The notes: generated by a model from the letters alone, not told the origin. DNA of 64,000 bases from Desulfobotulus pelophilus (GCF_026155325.1 NZ_JAPFPW010000002.1:124001-188000), one strand, 5' to 3'. Shown: positions 39,312 to 48,678, counted from the first letter of the stretch. Program-made: numbers and translations.

Positions 39312-40076
39312 ATGAGCATGAATCCCTTTTCATGGCTTGGCTTACTGGGTCGGGGCCTTTTGCCCCATGCCTGTCAGCTTTGCCGGGCACCTCTGGACTG
39401 GCCCGATGCCGGGGTGGAAAGATTCTGTCTGGCCGGATTTTTCTGTCCTGTCTGCGCAAAGGATCTTTCCATCCTTGTCCCTCCTTTTTGCGGTATCTGT
39501 GGCCTTCCCTTTGAAGCGGGTGAAGGAGAGCATGTCTGCGGACACTGCCTCGCCCATCCTCCGGCCTTTCAAATGGCCAGAGCTGCCTGTCATTTTGAGG
39601 GCAATCTTATGGACATCATCCATCGTTTGAAGTACCAGGGCCGGACGGAGCTGGCAGCTCCCCTGGGCCGGATGATGGCCATAACCTTTGAACAGTATTT
39701 TCCAGTAATTCCCCATCGTGTCCTGCCCGTTCCGATGACAGATAAAGCTCTTCGAAAAAGGGGCTTCAATCAGGCCATACTTCTGGCAAAGGCCTTCATG
39801 GATGCCATGGGCTGGCAATCCGGATCCGGTCCCGTCCTTGATGTAAAGAGCCTCGTTCGTTTGCGTGATGGCCTGTCCCAGACAGGGCTTGGAAGAACCG
39901 GAAGGCGGGCCAATGTGAGGGGGGCTTTTGGCCTGAGGGCTTCCGTGACGGGTGAGAATATTGTACTTGTGGATGATGTCTTTACCACGGGTGCTACAGT
40001 AGATGCATGTTCACGGGCGCTTGTGAGAGCTGGTGCGCTTTCCGTCAGCGTTCTCACAGCGGGTCACCGACCCTAA
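39312..40076 (+). CDS. comF: ComF-family phosphoribosyltransferase-like protein
   Basis: A 254-residue protein. The N-terminal third has zinc-finger-like pairs (CQLC, CPVC, CGIC, CGHC), followed by RLKYQGRTELA, PVPMTDKALRKRGFNQA, shortened from the family block, and the PRPP-binding loop IVLVDDVFTTGAT. ComF proteins are needed for DNA uptake during natural transformation in some bacteria; in others (GntX) the role is unclear. It starts 6 bp after the cupin gene and may share its transcript. Together with dprA at 58.2-59.3 kb it suggests a remnant or functional DNA-uptake capability. Confidence 0.94.
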   Translation: MSMNPFSWLGLLGRGLLPHACQLCRAPLDWPDAGVERFCLAGFFCPVCAKDLSILVPPFCGICGLPFEAGEGEHVCGHCLAHPPAFQMARAACHFEGNLMDIIHRLKYQGRTELAAPLGRMMAITFEQYFPVIPHRVLPVPMTDKALRKRGFNQAILLAKAFMDAMGWQSGSGPVLDVKSLVRLRDGLSQTGLGRTGRRANVRGAFGLRASVTGENIVLVDDVFTTGATVDACSRALVRAGALSVSVLTAGHRP

Positions 40077-40148
40077 AACCTTTCCTGTTCATAATGCCTG
40101 TGTGAGAATGGAACAGGATACCGGATCATCAGAAGAAAAGGATTACCC

Positions 40149-40481
40149 ATGCCCTGGATTTTTTTGTCCATTGCCATTGTTGCTGAAGTTTGTGGTACAA
40201 TGGCACTGAAGGCAAGTGATGGTTTTACAAAACTCTATCCTTCCATTTCTGTATTGTTTAGCTATACCCTTGCGTTTTATTGCCTGTCCATCACTTTGCG
40301 AAGCATTCCCGTTGGCATTGCCTATGCTGTATGGGCGGGTGCCGGGGTGGCACTGATTGCTCTTCTGGCCTGGATTTTTTTTGGACAGAAGCTGGACGGG
40401 GCTGCTATTCTGGGTTTATCTCTTATTGTGGCCGGTGTGGTGGTGCTGAATGTTTTTTCCGATACGGTTTCCCACGGCTGA
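40149..40481 (+). CDS. SMR-family small multidrug exporter
   Basis: A 110-residue protein with four membrane helices (about 2-21, 33-51, 57-78, 85-104). The essential Glu is present at residue 13 (IVAEVCGT), equivalent to E14 of EmrE, and the SMR signature GIAYAVWAGAG is intact. Members work as antiparallel or paired dimers exchanging protons for cationic drugs, quaternary ammonium compounds or guanidinium. There is no second SMR gene next to it, so it is probably a homodimer. The substrate cannot be separated between the Qac and Gdx types with confidence. Confidence 0.95.
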   Translation: MPWIFLSIAIVAEVCGTMALKASDGFTKLYPSISVLFSYTLAFYCLSITLRSIPVGIAYAVWAGAGVALIALLAWIFFGQKLDGAAILGLSLIVAGVVVLNVFSDTVSHG

Positions 40482-40524
40482 TGCAAAGTGCATTGCCGTG
40501 CAGATGGGATAAAAGGAAACTACC

Positions 40525-41301
40525 ATGGAACGTGTAAACGCTAGTGTTGTACAGTTTGACGTACAGAGGGACAACAGAGCCGGAAACCGGGCCTTTGTCA
40601 TGGATGCGCTGGAGCAGTGCCTGCCGGGGCTTGCGGTGCTGCCGGAGATGTGGGCCTGCGGTTTTGATTATAAGAATCTGGCAGCCCATGCCCTTGCAAC
40701 GGAAGAAATTCTTGCGGATCTTTCGGCTGTGGCCCGTCGCCGCAACCTTGTGATTGTGGGCAGCCTGCCTGTGCTTGAGGGGAGTAGGGTGTATAATGTC
40801 GCCCATGTCGTGGATGCGGATGGCAGGGTTGCTGGCAGTTACAAAAAAATTCATCTTTTTACCGCTGGAGGCGAAGGCAAAGGTTTTGCAGCCGGAGACC
40901 GTGCCGACGTTTGTGAAACCTCACTGGGACCCCTTGGGGTGATGATCTGCTATGACCTGCGTTTTCCGGAACTTGCCAGAACCCTCATGGGTAAAGGTGC
41001 GCGCATTCTGGCCGTTCCTGCCCAGTGGCCGACTGCCCGGAGGACCCATTGGCGGACCCTCGTCCGGGCCAGAGCCATCGAGAATCAGCTGTTTGTGGTG
41101 GGCGCTAACCGATGTGGAGAGGATGGGGAACTCCGTTATCCGGGCGGTTCTCTCATTGTGTCTCCCACGGATCAGATTCTGGCAGATCCCGGTGAAAAGG
41201 CTGGTGTTTTTACAGCAGAATTGGATTTTTCCCTGATGAATGACTATCGAAATACCATTCCCTGTCTGAAGGAGCGCAGGCCGGAGGTTTATGCCAGATG
41301 A
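40525..41301 (+). CDS. Nitrilase-superfamily amidohydrolase (omega-amidase-like)
   Basis: A 258-residue carbon-nitrogen hydrolase. The catalytic triad is visible: E41 (LPEMWACGF), K108 (YKKIHLF) and C142 (ICYDLRFPE). The sequence resembles omega-amidase/YafV and Nit-type enzymes that hydrolyse alpha-ketoglutaramate or deaminated glutathione, that is, metabolite-repair enzymes; PAQWPTARRTHWRTLVRARA supports that branch. It starts at ATG 40525 after AAAAGGAAA. It overlaps pgeF by 4 bp (ATGA), so the two are translationally coupled. The exact substrate is unproven. Confidence 0.94.
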   Translation: MERVNASVVQFDVQRDNRAGNRAFVMDALEQCLPGLAVLPEMWACGFDYKNLAAHALATEEILADLSAVARRRNLVIVGSLPVLEGSRVYNVAHVVDADGRVAGSYKKIHLFTAGGEGKGFAAGDRADVCETSLGPLGVMICYDLRFPELARTLMGKGARILAVPAQWPTARRTHWRTLVRARAIENQLFVVGANRCGEDGELRYPGGSLIVSPTDQILADPGEKAGVFTAELDFSLMNDYRNTIPCLKERRPEVYAR

Positions 41302-42047
41302 TCAGGCCTGATACCCTTGAGCACCTTGCGATTCCCGGTGTTGTGCATGGCTTTTTCGACCGTAACGGCGGCGTCAGTCTGCCACCGGCAGACAGTCTCA
41401 ACCTTGCTCATGGTGAGGGTGAGGAGGAAGGTGTGGCGGAAAACCGGCGGCGGGTACTGGCCTTTTTCGGCCGTGACATGGACCTTGTCACCCTGCGGCA
41501 GGTGCATGGTGACCGTGTATTTATTGTCGGAAAAAGGGATGGACGCAGAGATGGGCTTGCCGATCACCAGACACCGGAAGGTGATGCTCTTTGTTCGGAT
41601 ATTCCGGGCAAACTCCTCATGATTCTTACGGCAGACTGCCAGCCCATTCTTTTTGCTGACCCGGTTAAAAAGGTAGTCGCCGCCGCCCATGCCGGATGGC
41701 GGGGTAGTGTGCAGAATATTGCAGCCGCCACAGTGAAGGCGATGGCTGGGAATTATGGCTGCAGGCCTGAAGATATCCGTGCGGGTATCGGCCCTTCCCT
41801 TGGACCCTGCTGTGCGGAATTTGTTAACTGGAAAAAGGAGCTGCCTCCTGCCTTTGAACCTTTTCGCAGTAATGGCAATCTTTTTGATTTCTGGGCTATT
41901 ACGGAAAAACAGTTGACGGATGCGGGGCTGCAGCCGGATCATATAGCCAGTCTGAATGTCTGTACCCGCTGTAATGATGGATGGTTTTCCTATCGCAGGG
42001 AAAAAAATACGGGAAGACTCGGGGCTGTGATTGGTCTTCTGCCGTAA
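41298..42047 (+). CDS. pgeF: PgeF / laccase-domain (YfiH, DUF152) protein
   Basis: A 249-residue member of the YfiH/LACC1 family. Metal-ligand motifs are present: LRQVHGDRV (His), LTADCQPILF (Cys) and AAAHAGWRG (His), plus GIGPSLGPCC. In E. coli the protein removes wrongly inserted L-Ser from UDP-MurNAc; relatives have purine nucleoside phosphorylase/deaminase activity. The old polyphenol oxidase label is less well supported. It overlaps the amidohydrolase gene, another likely metabolite-repair enzyme, by 4 bp. Length is typical. Confidence 0.95.
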   Translation: MIRPDTLEHLAIPGVVHGFFDRNGGVSLPPADSLNLAHGEGEEEGVAENRRRVLAFFGRDMDLVTLRQVHGDRVFIVGKRDGRRDGLADHQTPEGDALCSDIPGKLLMILTADCQPILFADPVKKVVAAAHAGWRGSVQNIAAATVKAMAGNYGCRPEDIRAGIGPSLGPCCAEFVNWKKELPPAFEPFRSNGNLFDFWAITEKQLTDAGLQPDHIASLNVCTRCNDGWFSYRREKNTGRLGAVIGLLP

Positions 42048-42473
42048 CGGCGGATACAGTATTCAGGTATTATCAATGCCGTACTCTTTCGTATGGTAAG
42101 GGCCGGACCTCTCAGGAAGATGCATAGCGGCCAGCTTGTGCCACGAATCTTATTCGTAGAGCTTTTTGGCCTTTGTGGAATTGGCAAAAACTCTCCGGCC
42201 CTCCAGTCTGAAAAAGCTAAGGGTTTTTATGGTGGCTCATGGTTTGAGTGCCGGATCAAGCCGTTTGCCGCCTTTCTTGTACAGGCCTTCCAATCTTCGA
42301 TCCGAAAGGATTGCAATGCTTTGTACAAACAGCCAGAAAACTTTGCATCGGACCCGGAATATGTGCTGAAGAGGTATGGCGTACAGGGCGTCTTGTCCTG
42401 AACTGATTTGTCGTTAGTCAGAAACCATGAATTGTTGAATGATGTAGCATGATAACTTTTAGGGAACAGCATC
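42048..42473. other. Intergenic region with possible toxin-gene relic
   Basis: A 426-bp gap between pgeF and the small gene upstream of selD. No intact gene is convincing. The minus strand shows a broken frame resembling a HigB-type toxin (listed separately). No terminator was recognised after pgeF. Confidence 0.5.
42063..42316 (-). pseudogene. Possible decayed HigB/RelE-type toxin gene
   Basis: Read on the minus strand, one frame gives SDRRLEGLYKKGGKRLDPAL, then a stop, then a stretch ending NSTKAKKLYE, a second stop, and SWHKLAAMHL. These resemble the N-terminal helix, the middle helix and the HKL strand of HigB-family toxins, but the two in-frame stops and the lack of an adjacent antitoxin mean it is at best a relic. 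Chance similarity is possible. Confidence 0.25.
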
Positions 42474-42788
42474 ATGAGCATACAAAAATACAAAAAAAGG
42501 CTGGAAGATCTTTTTTTTCGTCTGCATTATCTTGGAAAAAACTGGCGTCAGATTCTTCATCTGTCACTGGGCACTGCCCATTTTGGCGTTAATAATCAGA
42601 GTTTTTCACCGGAACACTCCCTGTTCCGGGTAAAGGGTCTGAAAAAAATAACGGGCCTTCCCGTACGGATCCGTATGATGAGGGCAAGGGCTTTTATGGG
42701 CTTTATTCCCCTGAAGGATGCGGTACGGATTTTTCCGGGATATGCAAAGCGCCATGGCTATATCAATAAGGATGAAGGGAATGAATGA
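42474..42788 (+). CDS. Hypothetical protein coupled to selD
   Basis: A 104-residue basic protein (MSIQKYKKRLEDLFFRLHYL at its start) with no signal peptide or membrane span and no family that I recognise. Its stop codon overlaps the selD start region by 8 bp, which argues that it is translated and couples to selD. The ribosome-binding site is weak (TAGGGAACAGC). Residues about 60-100 (RIRMMRARAFMGFIPLKDAV) are strongly basic. The similarity of the C-terminal half to a real protein fold is unknown; it could also be a spurious frame in the selD leader. Confidence 0.5.
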   Translation: MSIQKYKKRLEDLFFRLHYLGKNWRQILHLSLGTAHFGVNNQSFSPEHSLFRVKGLKKITGLPVRIRMMRARAFMGFIPLKDAVRIFPGYAKRHGYINKDEGNE

Positions 42789-43833
42789 AAAAATGTTCCG
42801 ACCGGCACTGACGGAAAAAGTCAGGGCCGCAGGCTGAGCGGCCAAGCTGGCTCCAGGGGTTCTGGAGCGTGTGATGGCAGGTCTGAATCCCCATTGTCCA
42901 CCGGATGTTCTGGCTGGAATAAAACACAGTGAAGATGCGGGCGTTTATCGGCTTTCTGAGGTTATGGCACTGGTCCAGACCCTTGATTTCCTTACTCCCA
43001 TGGTGGATGACCCCAGAAATTTTGGCCGTATCGCAGCTGCGAATGCCTTGAGCGATGTCTATGCCATGGGTGCCAAGCCCCTTACGGCCATGAATATTGT
43101 CTGTTTTCCTGCACAGGATCTGCCGGAAGAGGTACTGAAAGAGGTGCTGGCCGGAGGGCTGGAAAAGATTGAAGAGGCCGGTGCCGTTCTTCTCGGAGGA
43201 CATAGTGTGGAGGATCCTGAGTTTAAGTACGGGCTTTCCGTGACGGGTCTCGTGCATCCTGATAAGGTGGTCATCAATGGCGGGGCAAAACCCGGAGATG
43301 CGCTGATTCTCACCAAGGTGATCGGAACCGGCGTGCTGACAACAGCTATGAAGGGAAAACTCGTTCCCGAAGAAACTGTTTCCTTCATGATCCGGTCCAT
43401 GGCCTGCCTGAATGGCACGGCAGCGGAAATATTCTGTGGTTTTTCCGTCCATGCCATGACAGATATAACCGGCTTCGGGCTGGCGGGACATGCATTGGAG
43501 ATGGCAAGGGCCAGCAGCTGTGATTTGGAAATCACAGCCGGCCATATTCCCCTTCTGCCAGGGGTGGAAGAGTATGCAGCCATGGGGTTGATTCCGGGTG
43601 GGGCATACCGCAATCGTGAGTTTTGTGGCCGTCAGCTTGTTTTTGCAAAGGGGCTTTCCCGTGCGTTACAGGATCTTACGGTTGATCCCCAGACTTCGGG
43701 TGGGCTTCTGGCTGCCGTGGACGAAGGGTCGGCGGAAGCCTGTCTGGATGCTTTGCACAATTCCGGAGTCCCAGCTGTCCTCATCGGACGTGTGGGGCAG
43801 GGAGGGGGGTGCGGAGAGGTCTTTTTCAGATGA
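42781..43833 (+). CDS. selD: Selenophosphate synthetase, selenocysteine-containing
   Basis: Makes selenophosphate from selenide and ATP, the Se donor for selenocysteine and selenouridine synthesis. The gene reads through an in-frame TGA at 42835-42837, decoded as Sec19 in the context RAAG-U-AAKLAPG, exactly where other SelD proteins have catalytic Cys or Sec (E. coli C17), with the essential Lys at 22. Automated callers would start it at 42871 and lose 30 residues. With ATG 42781 (AAGG 9 nt upstream) the protein has 350 residues, the normal length. MVDDPRNFGRIAAANALSDV and LLGGHSVEDPEFKYGLSVTG, partly quoted, identify the family. A SECIS hairpin follows the TGA. Confidence 0.95.
42841..42878 (+). 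promoter_or_regulatory. Bacterial SECIS element in selD
   Basis: Starting 3 nt after the UGA codon. The apical stem GCTCCAG (42850-42856) and CTGGAGC (42862-42868) is perfect, with loop GGGTT beginning with G as SelB requires; GCCA (42841-42844) and TGGC (42875-42878) close a lower stem. The loop begins 19 nt after the UGA, within the known range. Confidence 0.8.
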
Positions 43834-43949
43834 AAAGGTCTGAACAGGGTAAATTCCATTGACCTTGTCCCAGAGCTTGTGGTATCTGAACCCAATTCCG
43901 CTATAGGGGGATTTTGCCGCATAATAGATCGGAACTGGTACCTAAGATT

Positions 43950-44168
43950 ATGCAAAAAGAAACAATGAAAACAATGCGGGAGCTGGCAACCTACGGCAGT
44001 CTGGGCATGAGCGTGGCTTTTTCCGTTTTCATTGGGGTCTTTGCCGGTGTGTTTGTCGACAGATGGCTGGATATCCAGCCAGTTGGAGTTTTGATCGGGC
44101 TCTGCCTGGGTATTGCGGCCGCATTCCGGCATCTTCTGTGGATGATCCGCAGAATGGGAAAGGTCTGA
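43950..44168 (+). CDS. atpZ: AtpZ/AtpI-family F0 accessory protein
   Basis: A small protein with two membrane helices (ATYGSLGMSVAFSVFIGVFA and the GVLIGLCLGIAAAF region) and the DRWL motif of AtpZ, which with AtpI is proposed to help c-ring assembly or Mg uptake. The start is uncertain: ATG 43950 gives 72 residues, ATG 43965 gives 67, and a TTG at 43914 behind AGGGGGA gives 84. It overlaps atpI by 1 bp (TGATG), so the two are coupled. It is the first gene of the F0 operon. Confidence 0.88.
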   Translation: MQKETMKTMRELATYGSLGMSVAFSVFIGVFAGVFVDRWLDIQPVGVLIGLCLGIAAAFRHLLWMIRRMGKV

Positions 44169-44557
44169 TGGATATTCAGCAAGGTCTGGTACGGTTTGTG
44201 TCCCGGGGTAACTGGGTGGTCTTGGCGGTTTTTTGTGCCGCATCATTATGGGTGGAAGACCCAGCCTTTTTCAGAGGTGTTTTTTTGGGCGGTCTTATCG
44301 TTACGGTCAATTTTCACATGCTGGGCAGGACTCTGAGAAAATCGTTGAAACCACCCCATACGGCAGCGGTGCATAGTATTATTGCCAAGTATTACCTTCG
44401 GTTTATTGTCAGTGGTATTATCATTTTTATTTTGATACTCGGGCGCTTTGTGGCACCCTTAGGTTTGATTCTGGGACTTTCGGTCGTTGTCGTCACCCTG
44501 TTTTGTGCGGCGATCGTGGCATTGATGAAAATTCTCTCCAGTAAGGAGGCGGCGTAA
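44168..44557 (+). CDS. atpI: ATP synthase subunit I (AtpI-like)
   Basis: A 129-residue protein with four membrane helices (about 15-30, 35-55, 72-92, 97-118). It is the usual short hydrophobic protein between AtpZ and subunit a, and YYLRFIVSGIIIFILILGRF is typical of the family. AtpI is not part of the mature enzyme but assists c-ring assembly. I chose ATG 44168, coupled to the atpZ stop, over the frame start at 44063. The atpB start (GTG) follows 1 bp after its stop codon. Confidence 0.92.
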   Translation: MDIQQGLVRFVSRGNWVVLAVFCAASLWVEDPAFFRGVFLGGLIVTVNFHMLGRTLRKSLKPPHTAAVHSIIAKYYLRFIVSGIIIFILILGRFVAPLGLILGLSVVVVTLFCAAIVALMKILSSKEAA

Positions 44558-44558
44558 C

Positions 44559-45248
44559 GTGGAGCATCCCTTTCTTATTTTCGGCTGGATTTTTGAAAAG
44601 ATCGGGCTGGGACATTTTGCCCATGCCTATCCCCATGTCATCTACTCCTGGGTAGTAATGGCCATGCTCATTGGTGTCGGTTTTCTCGCAACCCGCACCA
44701 TCACCATGATTCCGGGAAAGCTGCAGAACTTTTTTGAGCTGCTCATTTCCAGTATTGAAGAATTCATGGTGGAAAATACCGGTGAGGAAGGCCGCTGGTT
44801 TTTTCCCATTGTGGGTACGATTTTCATTTATATCTTCGTGAGCAACCTTGTAGGGCTTGTTCCGGGTTTCTTCCCGCCCACGGCCAGCCTCAACACCACC
44901 GCATCCTGTGCGCTGGTAGTTTTTTTCATGACCCATTTTATTGGTATCAAATATCACGGGGTTCATTATATTCATCATTTTACAGGCCCTGTCTGGTGGA
45001 TGATACCCATTATACTCCCCATTGAGATTATTGGCCATCTTGCCCGTGTTCTTTCACTCTCTTTCCGTCTTTTCGGAAACATGATGGGGCATGAACTGGT
45101 ACTGATCATTCTCTTTGTTCTTGCGGGTGCGTTTTTTGCCCCTCTGCCCATTATGGCCATGGGGATTTTTGTGGCCCTGGTCCAGGCCTTTGTCTTTTTC
45201 CTTCTGTCTGTGATGTACTTCACAGGCTCTATGGAGCATGCGCATTAA
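44559..45248 (+). CDS. atpB: ATP synthase F0 subunit a
   Basis: A 229-residue membrane protein forming the ion half-channels next to the c-ring. It starts at GTG 44559 with AAGGAGG upstream inside atpI. The essential Arg is in LSLSFRLFGNMMGHEL. Five to six membrane helices are predicted. It has TASLNTTASCALVVFF and the closing VQAFVFFLLSVMYF. An intercistronic hairpin lies between it and atpE. Confidence 0.97.
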   Translation: MEHPFLIFGWIFEKIGLGHFAHAYPHVIYSWVVMAMLIGVGFLATRTITMIPGKLQNFFELLISSIEEFMVENTGEEGRWFFPIVGTIFIYIFVSNLVGLVPGFFPPTASLNTTASCALVVFFMTHFIGIKYHGVHYIHHFTGPVWWMIPIILPIEIIGHLARVLSLSFRLFGNMMGHELVLIILFVLAGAFFAPLPIMAMGIFVALVQAFVFFLLSVMYFTGSMEHAH

Positions 45249-45263
45249 AAAGTCAGGGCTGGA

Positions 45264-45297
45264 ATGACCGGAGAGCCATATGCCTGTTTTCGGTCAT
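45264..45297 (+). other. Hairpin between atpB and atpE
   Basis: A 7-bp perfect inverted repeat ATGACCG (45264-45270) with CGGTCAT (45291-45297) and a 20-nt loop, within the 160-bp atpB-atpE spacer. It might protect or process the message so that subunit c is made in excess, as in other atp operons. No promoter was identified. Confidence 0.35.
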
Positions 45298-45408
45298 AGT
45301 TGATTCTTGCGAATAACAGGCAATACTTGGGGGCCTGTTTTTTCGATACTTTCTACTTACTGTTTTTAATCTGGGGTTCACTGAAAGAAGTCGTAAGGAG
45401 GATTTACA

Positions 45409-45693
45409 ATGGAAGCAAATGCACTGCAGTTTTTTATCGCCTGTGTTACCGCCGCTGGTTTCGGTCTGGCCATTGCTGCATCACTCTGTGGTCTGGCCCA
45501 GGGTATTGGCCTTAAGGCTGCCGTTGAAGGCGTTGCCCGGAATCCTGAATCTTCCGGTAAGGTAACCGTTACCATGCTGATTGGTCTGGCTATGATCGAA
45601 TCCCTGTGTATTTATGCACTGGTTGTTTCACTGATTCTGATTTATGCTCATCCTCAGGCAGAAGTGATTGCTTCTCTGCTGGGCGCTAAGTAA
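45409..45693 (+). CDS. atpE: ATP synthase F0 subunit c with Na+-type residues
   Basis: A 94-residue two-helix proteolipid that forms the rotor ring. The ion-binding Glu is E64 in helix 2. Residues Q31, E64, S65 and Y69 coincide with the Na+-binding set of Ilyobacter tartaricus (Q32, E65, S66, Y70), while T67 is replaced by L66. The start is preceded by TAAGGAGG. A strong terminator follows, and no subunit b, delta or F1 genes are adjacent, so F0 and F1 genes are in separate operons, as in several other bacterial groups. Confidence 0.97.
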   Translation: MEANALQFFIACVTAAGFGLAIAASLCGLAQGIGLKAAVEGVARNPESSGKVTVTMLIGLAMIESLCIYALVVSLILIYAHPQAEVIASLLGAK

Positions 45694-45744
45694 GTAGCAG
45701 CTTGCTGTAGTCTGTAAGCCCTACAGGGCAGCTTGGACAATCAG

Positions 45745-45785
45745 AAAGGACCGTTTTTCCCTGAGAGGAAAGACGGTCCTTTTTT
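45745..45785 (+). terminator. Terminator of the atp operon
   Basis: A long hairpin (stem AAAGGACCGT...TTTCC with GGAAA...ACGGTCCTTT, one wobble) and a 6-nt loop, followed by a run of U residues. It is the clearest intrinsic terminator in the window and could also stop uvrA transcripts from the other side, though the U-tract there is poor. Confidence 0.92.
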
Positions 45786-45852
45786 ATGGAGGGACGAGAC
45801 ACCTGCCTGCTTTGACCGATGCCTACAGAAACCTGATGTTTCTGTTATGATC

Positions 45853-48678
45853 TCAATTGGATATTCCGAGCAGGGGTTTCAGGAACCGTCCTGTGTGGGA
45901 ACTGTCTACACCGGCAACTTCTTCAGGTGTGCCTGATGCCAGGATGCATCCGCCGCCGCTTCCGCCTTCCGGTCCGATATCGATCAGATAATCCGCATAT
46001 TTTATGACGTCCAGATTATGCTCTATAACAATGACGGTATTGCCGTTGTCCAATAATCGGTCCAGGACGGAGAGCAGTCTGGCCACATCTTCCAGGTGGA
46101 GGCCTGTGGTGGGTTCATCCAGAATATATATGGTTTTTCCTGTGCCCCGTTTGCTCAATTCCCGTGATAGCTTGATACGCTGAGCTTCACCGCCGGAAAG
46201 GGTTGTGGCGGACTGCCCGATGCGTACATAACCAAGCCCCACGTCGGAAAGGGTAACCAGTTTGTTTCGGATGGGTGGGATATTTTCAAAGAACTGAAGA
46301 GCCTGATTGACAGTCATATTCAGAACTTCCGCAATATTCCTGTCTTTATAGCGTACCTCAAGGGTTTCTTTGTTATAGCGCTGCCCCTGGCAGACATCAC
46401 AGGCCACGTATACATCCGGTAGAAAATGCATCTCAATTTTGAGAATGCCGTCGCCGGTGCAGGCTTCGCAACGGCCGCCTTTTACGTTAAAACTGAAACG
46501 GCCCGGCTTGTAGCCTCTGGCCCTTGCCTCCGGAGTCTGGGCAAAAAGCTCGCGGATGTGGGTGAACAGACCTGTATAGGTTCCGGGATTGGAACGGGGC
46601 GTACGTCCGATGGGAGCCTGGTCAATATTGATAACCTTGTCCACCTGATCCAGGCCTTCGATGTGATCATGCTTTCCGGGTACCACCCGTGATCGGTAGA
46701 AACGTCGTGCCAGAGCCTTGTAAAGGGTTTCCAGTACAAGGGTGGATTTACCCGAACCGGAAACGCCGGTGACACAGGTGAAACATCCGAAAGGAAAGGA
46801 GGCTGTGATATTCTGAAGGTTATTGGCAGAAGCCCCCACTACCCTGAGAAAGCCCCGGGGCTCTCTTCTTTTGGGTGGAACAGCGATACTGCGTTTTCCT
46901 GAGAGGAACTGTCCTGTCAGGGAAGGTGCACAGTTCATCATGGCCTTAGGAGTCCCCGCAAACACGACTTCGCCGCCATGAATACCCGCACCAGGCCCCA
47001 TATCCACCACAAAGTCAGCAGCCCGGATGGTTTCTTCATCGTGTTCCACTACCAGGACGCTGTTTCCCAGATCCCTCATCTGCATGAGAGTGGAAAGCAA
47101 CTTCAGGTTGTCCCTTTGGTGCAGGCCGATACTGGGTTCGTCCAGCACATAGAGGACCCCCGTGAGCTTCGAGCCTACCTGAGTGGCCAGTCTGATGCGC
47201 TGGCTTTCACCACCGGAAAGGGTGGTGGCCGTGCGGTTCAGTGTCAGATAGCCCAGCCCCACATCCGTAAGAAAGCGGATCCGGTCGCTGATTTCTTTTA
47301 GAATGGGGGCGGCAATGAGGGCTTTGCTGCCCGCAAGGTGGATGCTGTTGTTGAAAGTCAGGGCCTCATCCACGGAAATGGCTGTGAATTCAGCAATGGT
47401 TTTGCCCGCTACCCTGACGGACCGGCTGAAGGGATTGAGCCTTGTCCCCCCGCAGTCAGGGCAGGGCTGGAAAGTCATGTACTGCTGAATTTCTTCCCGC
47501 ATCTCAGGCGAATCGGTTTCCATGTAGCGACGCTGAAGATTGGGAATGATGCCTTCCACGCTTTTTCGGTAGATTTTTTTGCGCCCGTTACGCTCGTAGG
47601 AAAAGGGGAACTCCACCTTGCCGGTTCCGTACAGAATGGCCTTACGGCAGTCTTCTGGCAGTTTTTCAAAGGGTGTATAGATATCGGTCCCGAAATGAGC
47701 GGTGAAGGATTCAAGGAATTCGGAAAATGTAACGGAGTTTTTTCCTGCCCATGGGAGCGCAGCCCCCTCTCTCAGAGAAAGGGAGGGCTCGGGTATGATC
47801 AGTTCCGGATCAAAGGTTGTGGTGCTTCCCAGGCCGTCACAGGTGCTGCAGGCACCCTGGGGAGAGTTGAAGGAAAAACTGGCCGGGGATAATTCCGGAA
47901 AACTGATGCCGCATTGAAGGCAGGCCGCTTTTTCGCTGAAAAGCATTTCTTCTTTTGAATCCGTGAGGTAAACGGAGACCACGCCGTTGCCTTCCTTCAT
48001 GCCCAGCTCAATGGCGTCCGCCATGCGGGTTTCAATGCCTTCTTTGATAACGAGCCGGTCAATCACCACAGAGATGGTGTGCTTTTTGGTTTTGGCAAGG
48101 GGCGGAACTTCTTCAATTTCATGAATCTGCCCATTGATGCGGACCCGTGCGAAGCCGTCTTTTTGTAAACGGGCAAACAGTTTTTCATGGCTTCCTTTCT
48201 GGCCGTTTACCAGCGGGGCCAGAATGAGAATCCGGCTGCCATCCTTCAGTTCCCCCAGCTGCATCATGATCTGATCAAGACTCTGGGCGGAAATGGGCTT
48301 ATGGCACTGAGGGCAGTGGGGGATGCCTGTTCTCGCATACAGCAGGCGGAGATAATCGTAGATTTCCGTTACCGTTCCAACTGTGGATCTGGGGTTGTGG
48401 CTGGCGGTTTTCTGCTCAATGGCAATGGCAGGTGAGAGGCCCTCTATGGTGTCAACATCGGGCTTGTCCATGCGCCCGAGAAATTGCCTTGCGTAGGTGG
48501 ATAAAGACTCCACATAACGGCGCTGGCCCTCTGCATACAGGGTGTCAAAGGCAAGGGTGGATTTCCCGGATCCGGAAAGACCTGTAATAACAACAAGCCT
48601 GTTTCTTGGAAGATCCACGTCAATATTTTTCAGGTTATGCTGGCGGGCACCCCGTATACGGATTTGATCCATTTTCAT
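45853..48678 (-). CDS. uvrA: Excinuclease ABC subunit UvrA
   Basis: A 941-residue damage-recognition ATPase of nucleotide excision repair. There are two ABC modules, with Walker A at [15 protein letters not shown] (about 34-48) and [15 protein letters not shown] (about 640-655) and signatures [13 protein letters not shown] and [13 protein letters not shown]. Zinc motifs are present: CLQC...CSTC (about 250-280) and CEAC...CDVC (about 735-765). It acts with UvrB and UvrC, not in the window. ATG 48678 was kept; ATG 48672 is equally possible. A small hairpin (45825-45845) follows the stop codon. Confidence 0.98.
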   Translation of the reverse strand: MKMDQIRIRGARQHNLKNIDVDLPRNRLVVITGLSGSGKSTLAFDTLYAEGQRRYVESLSTYARQFLGRMDKPDVDTIEGLSPAIAIEQKTASHNPRSTVGTVTEIYDYLRLLYARTGIPHCPQCHKPISAQSLDQIMMQLGELKDGSRILILAPLVNGQKGSHEKLFARLQKDGFARVRINGQIHEIEEVPPLAKTKKHTISVVIDRLVIKEGIETRMADAIELGMKEGNGVVSVYLTDSKEEMLFSEKAACLQCGISFPELSPASFSFNSPQGACSTCDGLGSTTTFDPELIIPEPSLSLREGAALPWAGKNSVTFSEFLESFTAHFGTDIYTPFEKLPEDCRKAILYGTGKVEFPFSYERNGRKKIYRKSVEGIIPNLQRRYMETDSPEMREEIQQYMTFQPCPDCGGTRLNPFSRSVRVAGKTIAEFTAISVDEALTFNNSIHLAGSKALIAAPILKEISDRIRFLTDVGLGYLTLNRTATTLSGGESQRIRLATQVGSKLTGVLYVLDEPSIGLHQRDNLKLLSTLMQMRDLGNSVLVVEHDEETIRAADFVVDMGPGAGIHGGEVVFAGTPKAMMNCAPSLTGQFLSGKRSIAVPPKRREPRGFLRVVGASANNLQNITASFPFGCFTCVTGVSGSGKSTLVLETLYKALARRFYRSRVVPGKHDHIEGLDQVDKVINIDQAPIGRTPRSNPGTYTGLFTHIRELFAQTPEARARGYKPGRFSFNVKGGRCEACTGDGILKIEMHFLPDVYVACDVCQGQRYNKETLEVRYKDRNIAEVLNMTVNQALQFFENIPPIRNKLVTLSDVGLGYVRIGQSATTLSGGEAQRIKLSRELSKRGTGKTIYILDEPTTGLHLEDVARLLSVLDRLLDNGNTVIVIEHNLDVIKYADYLIDIGPEGGSGGGCILASGTPEEVAGVDSSHTGRFLKPLLGISN

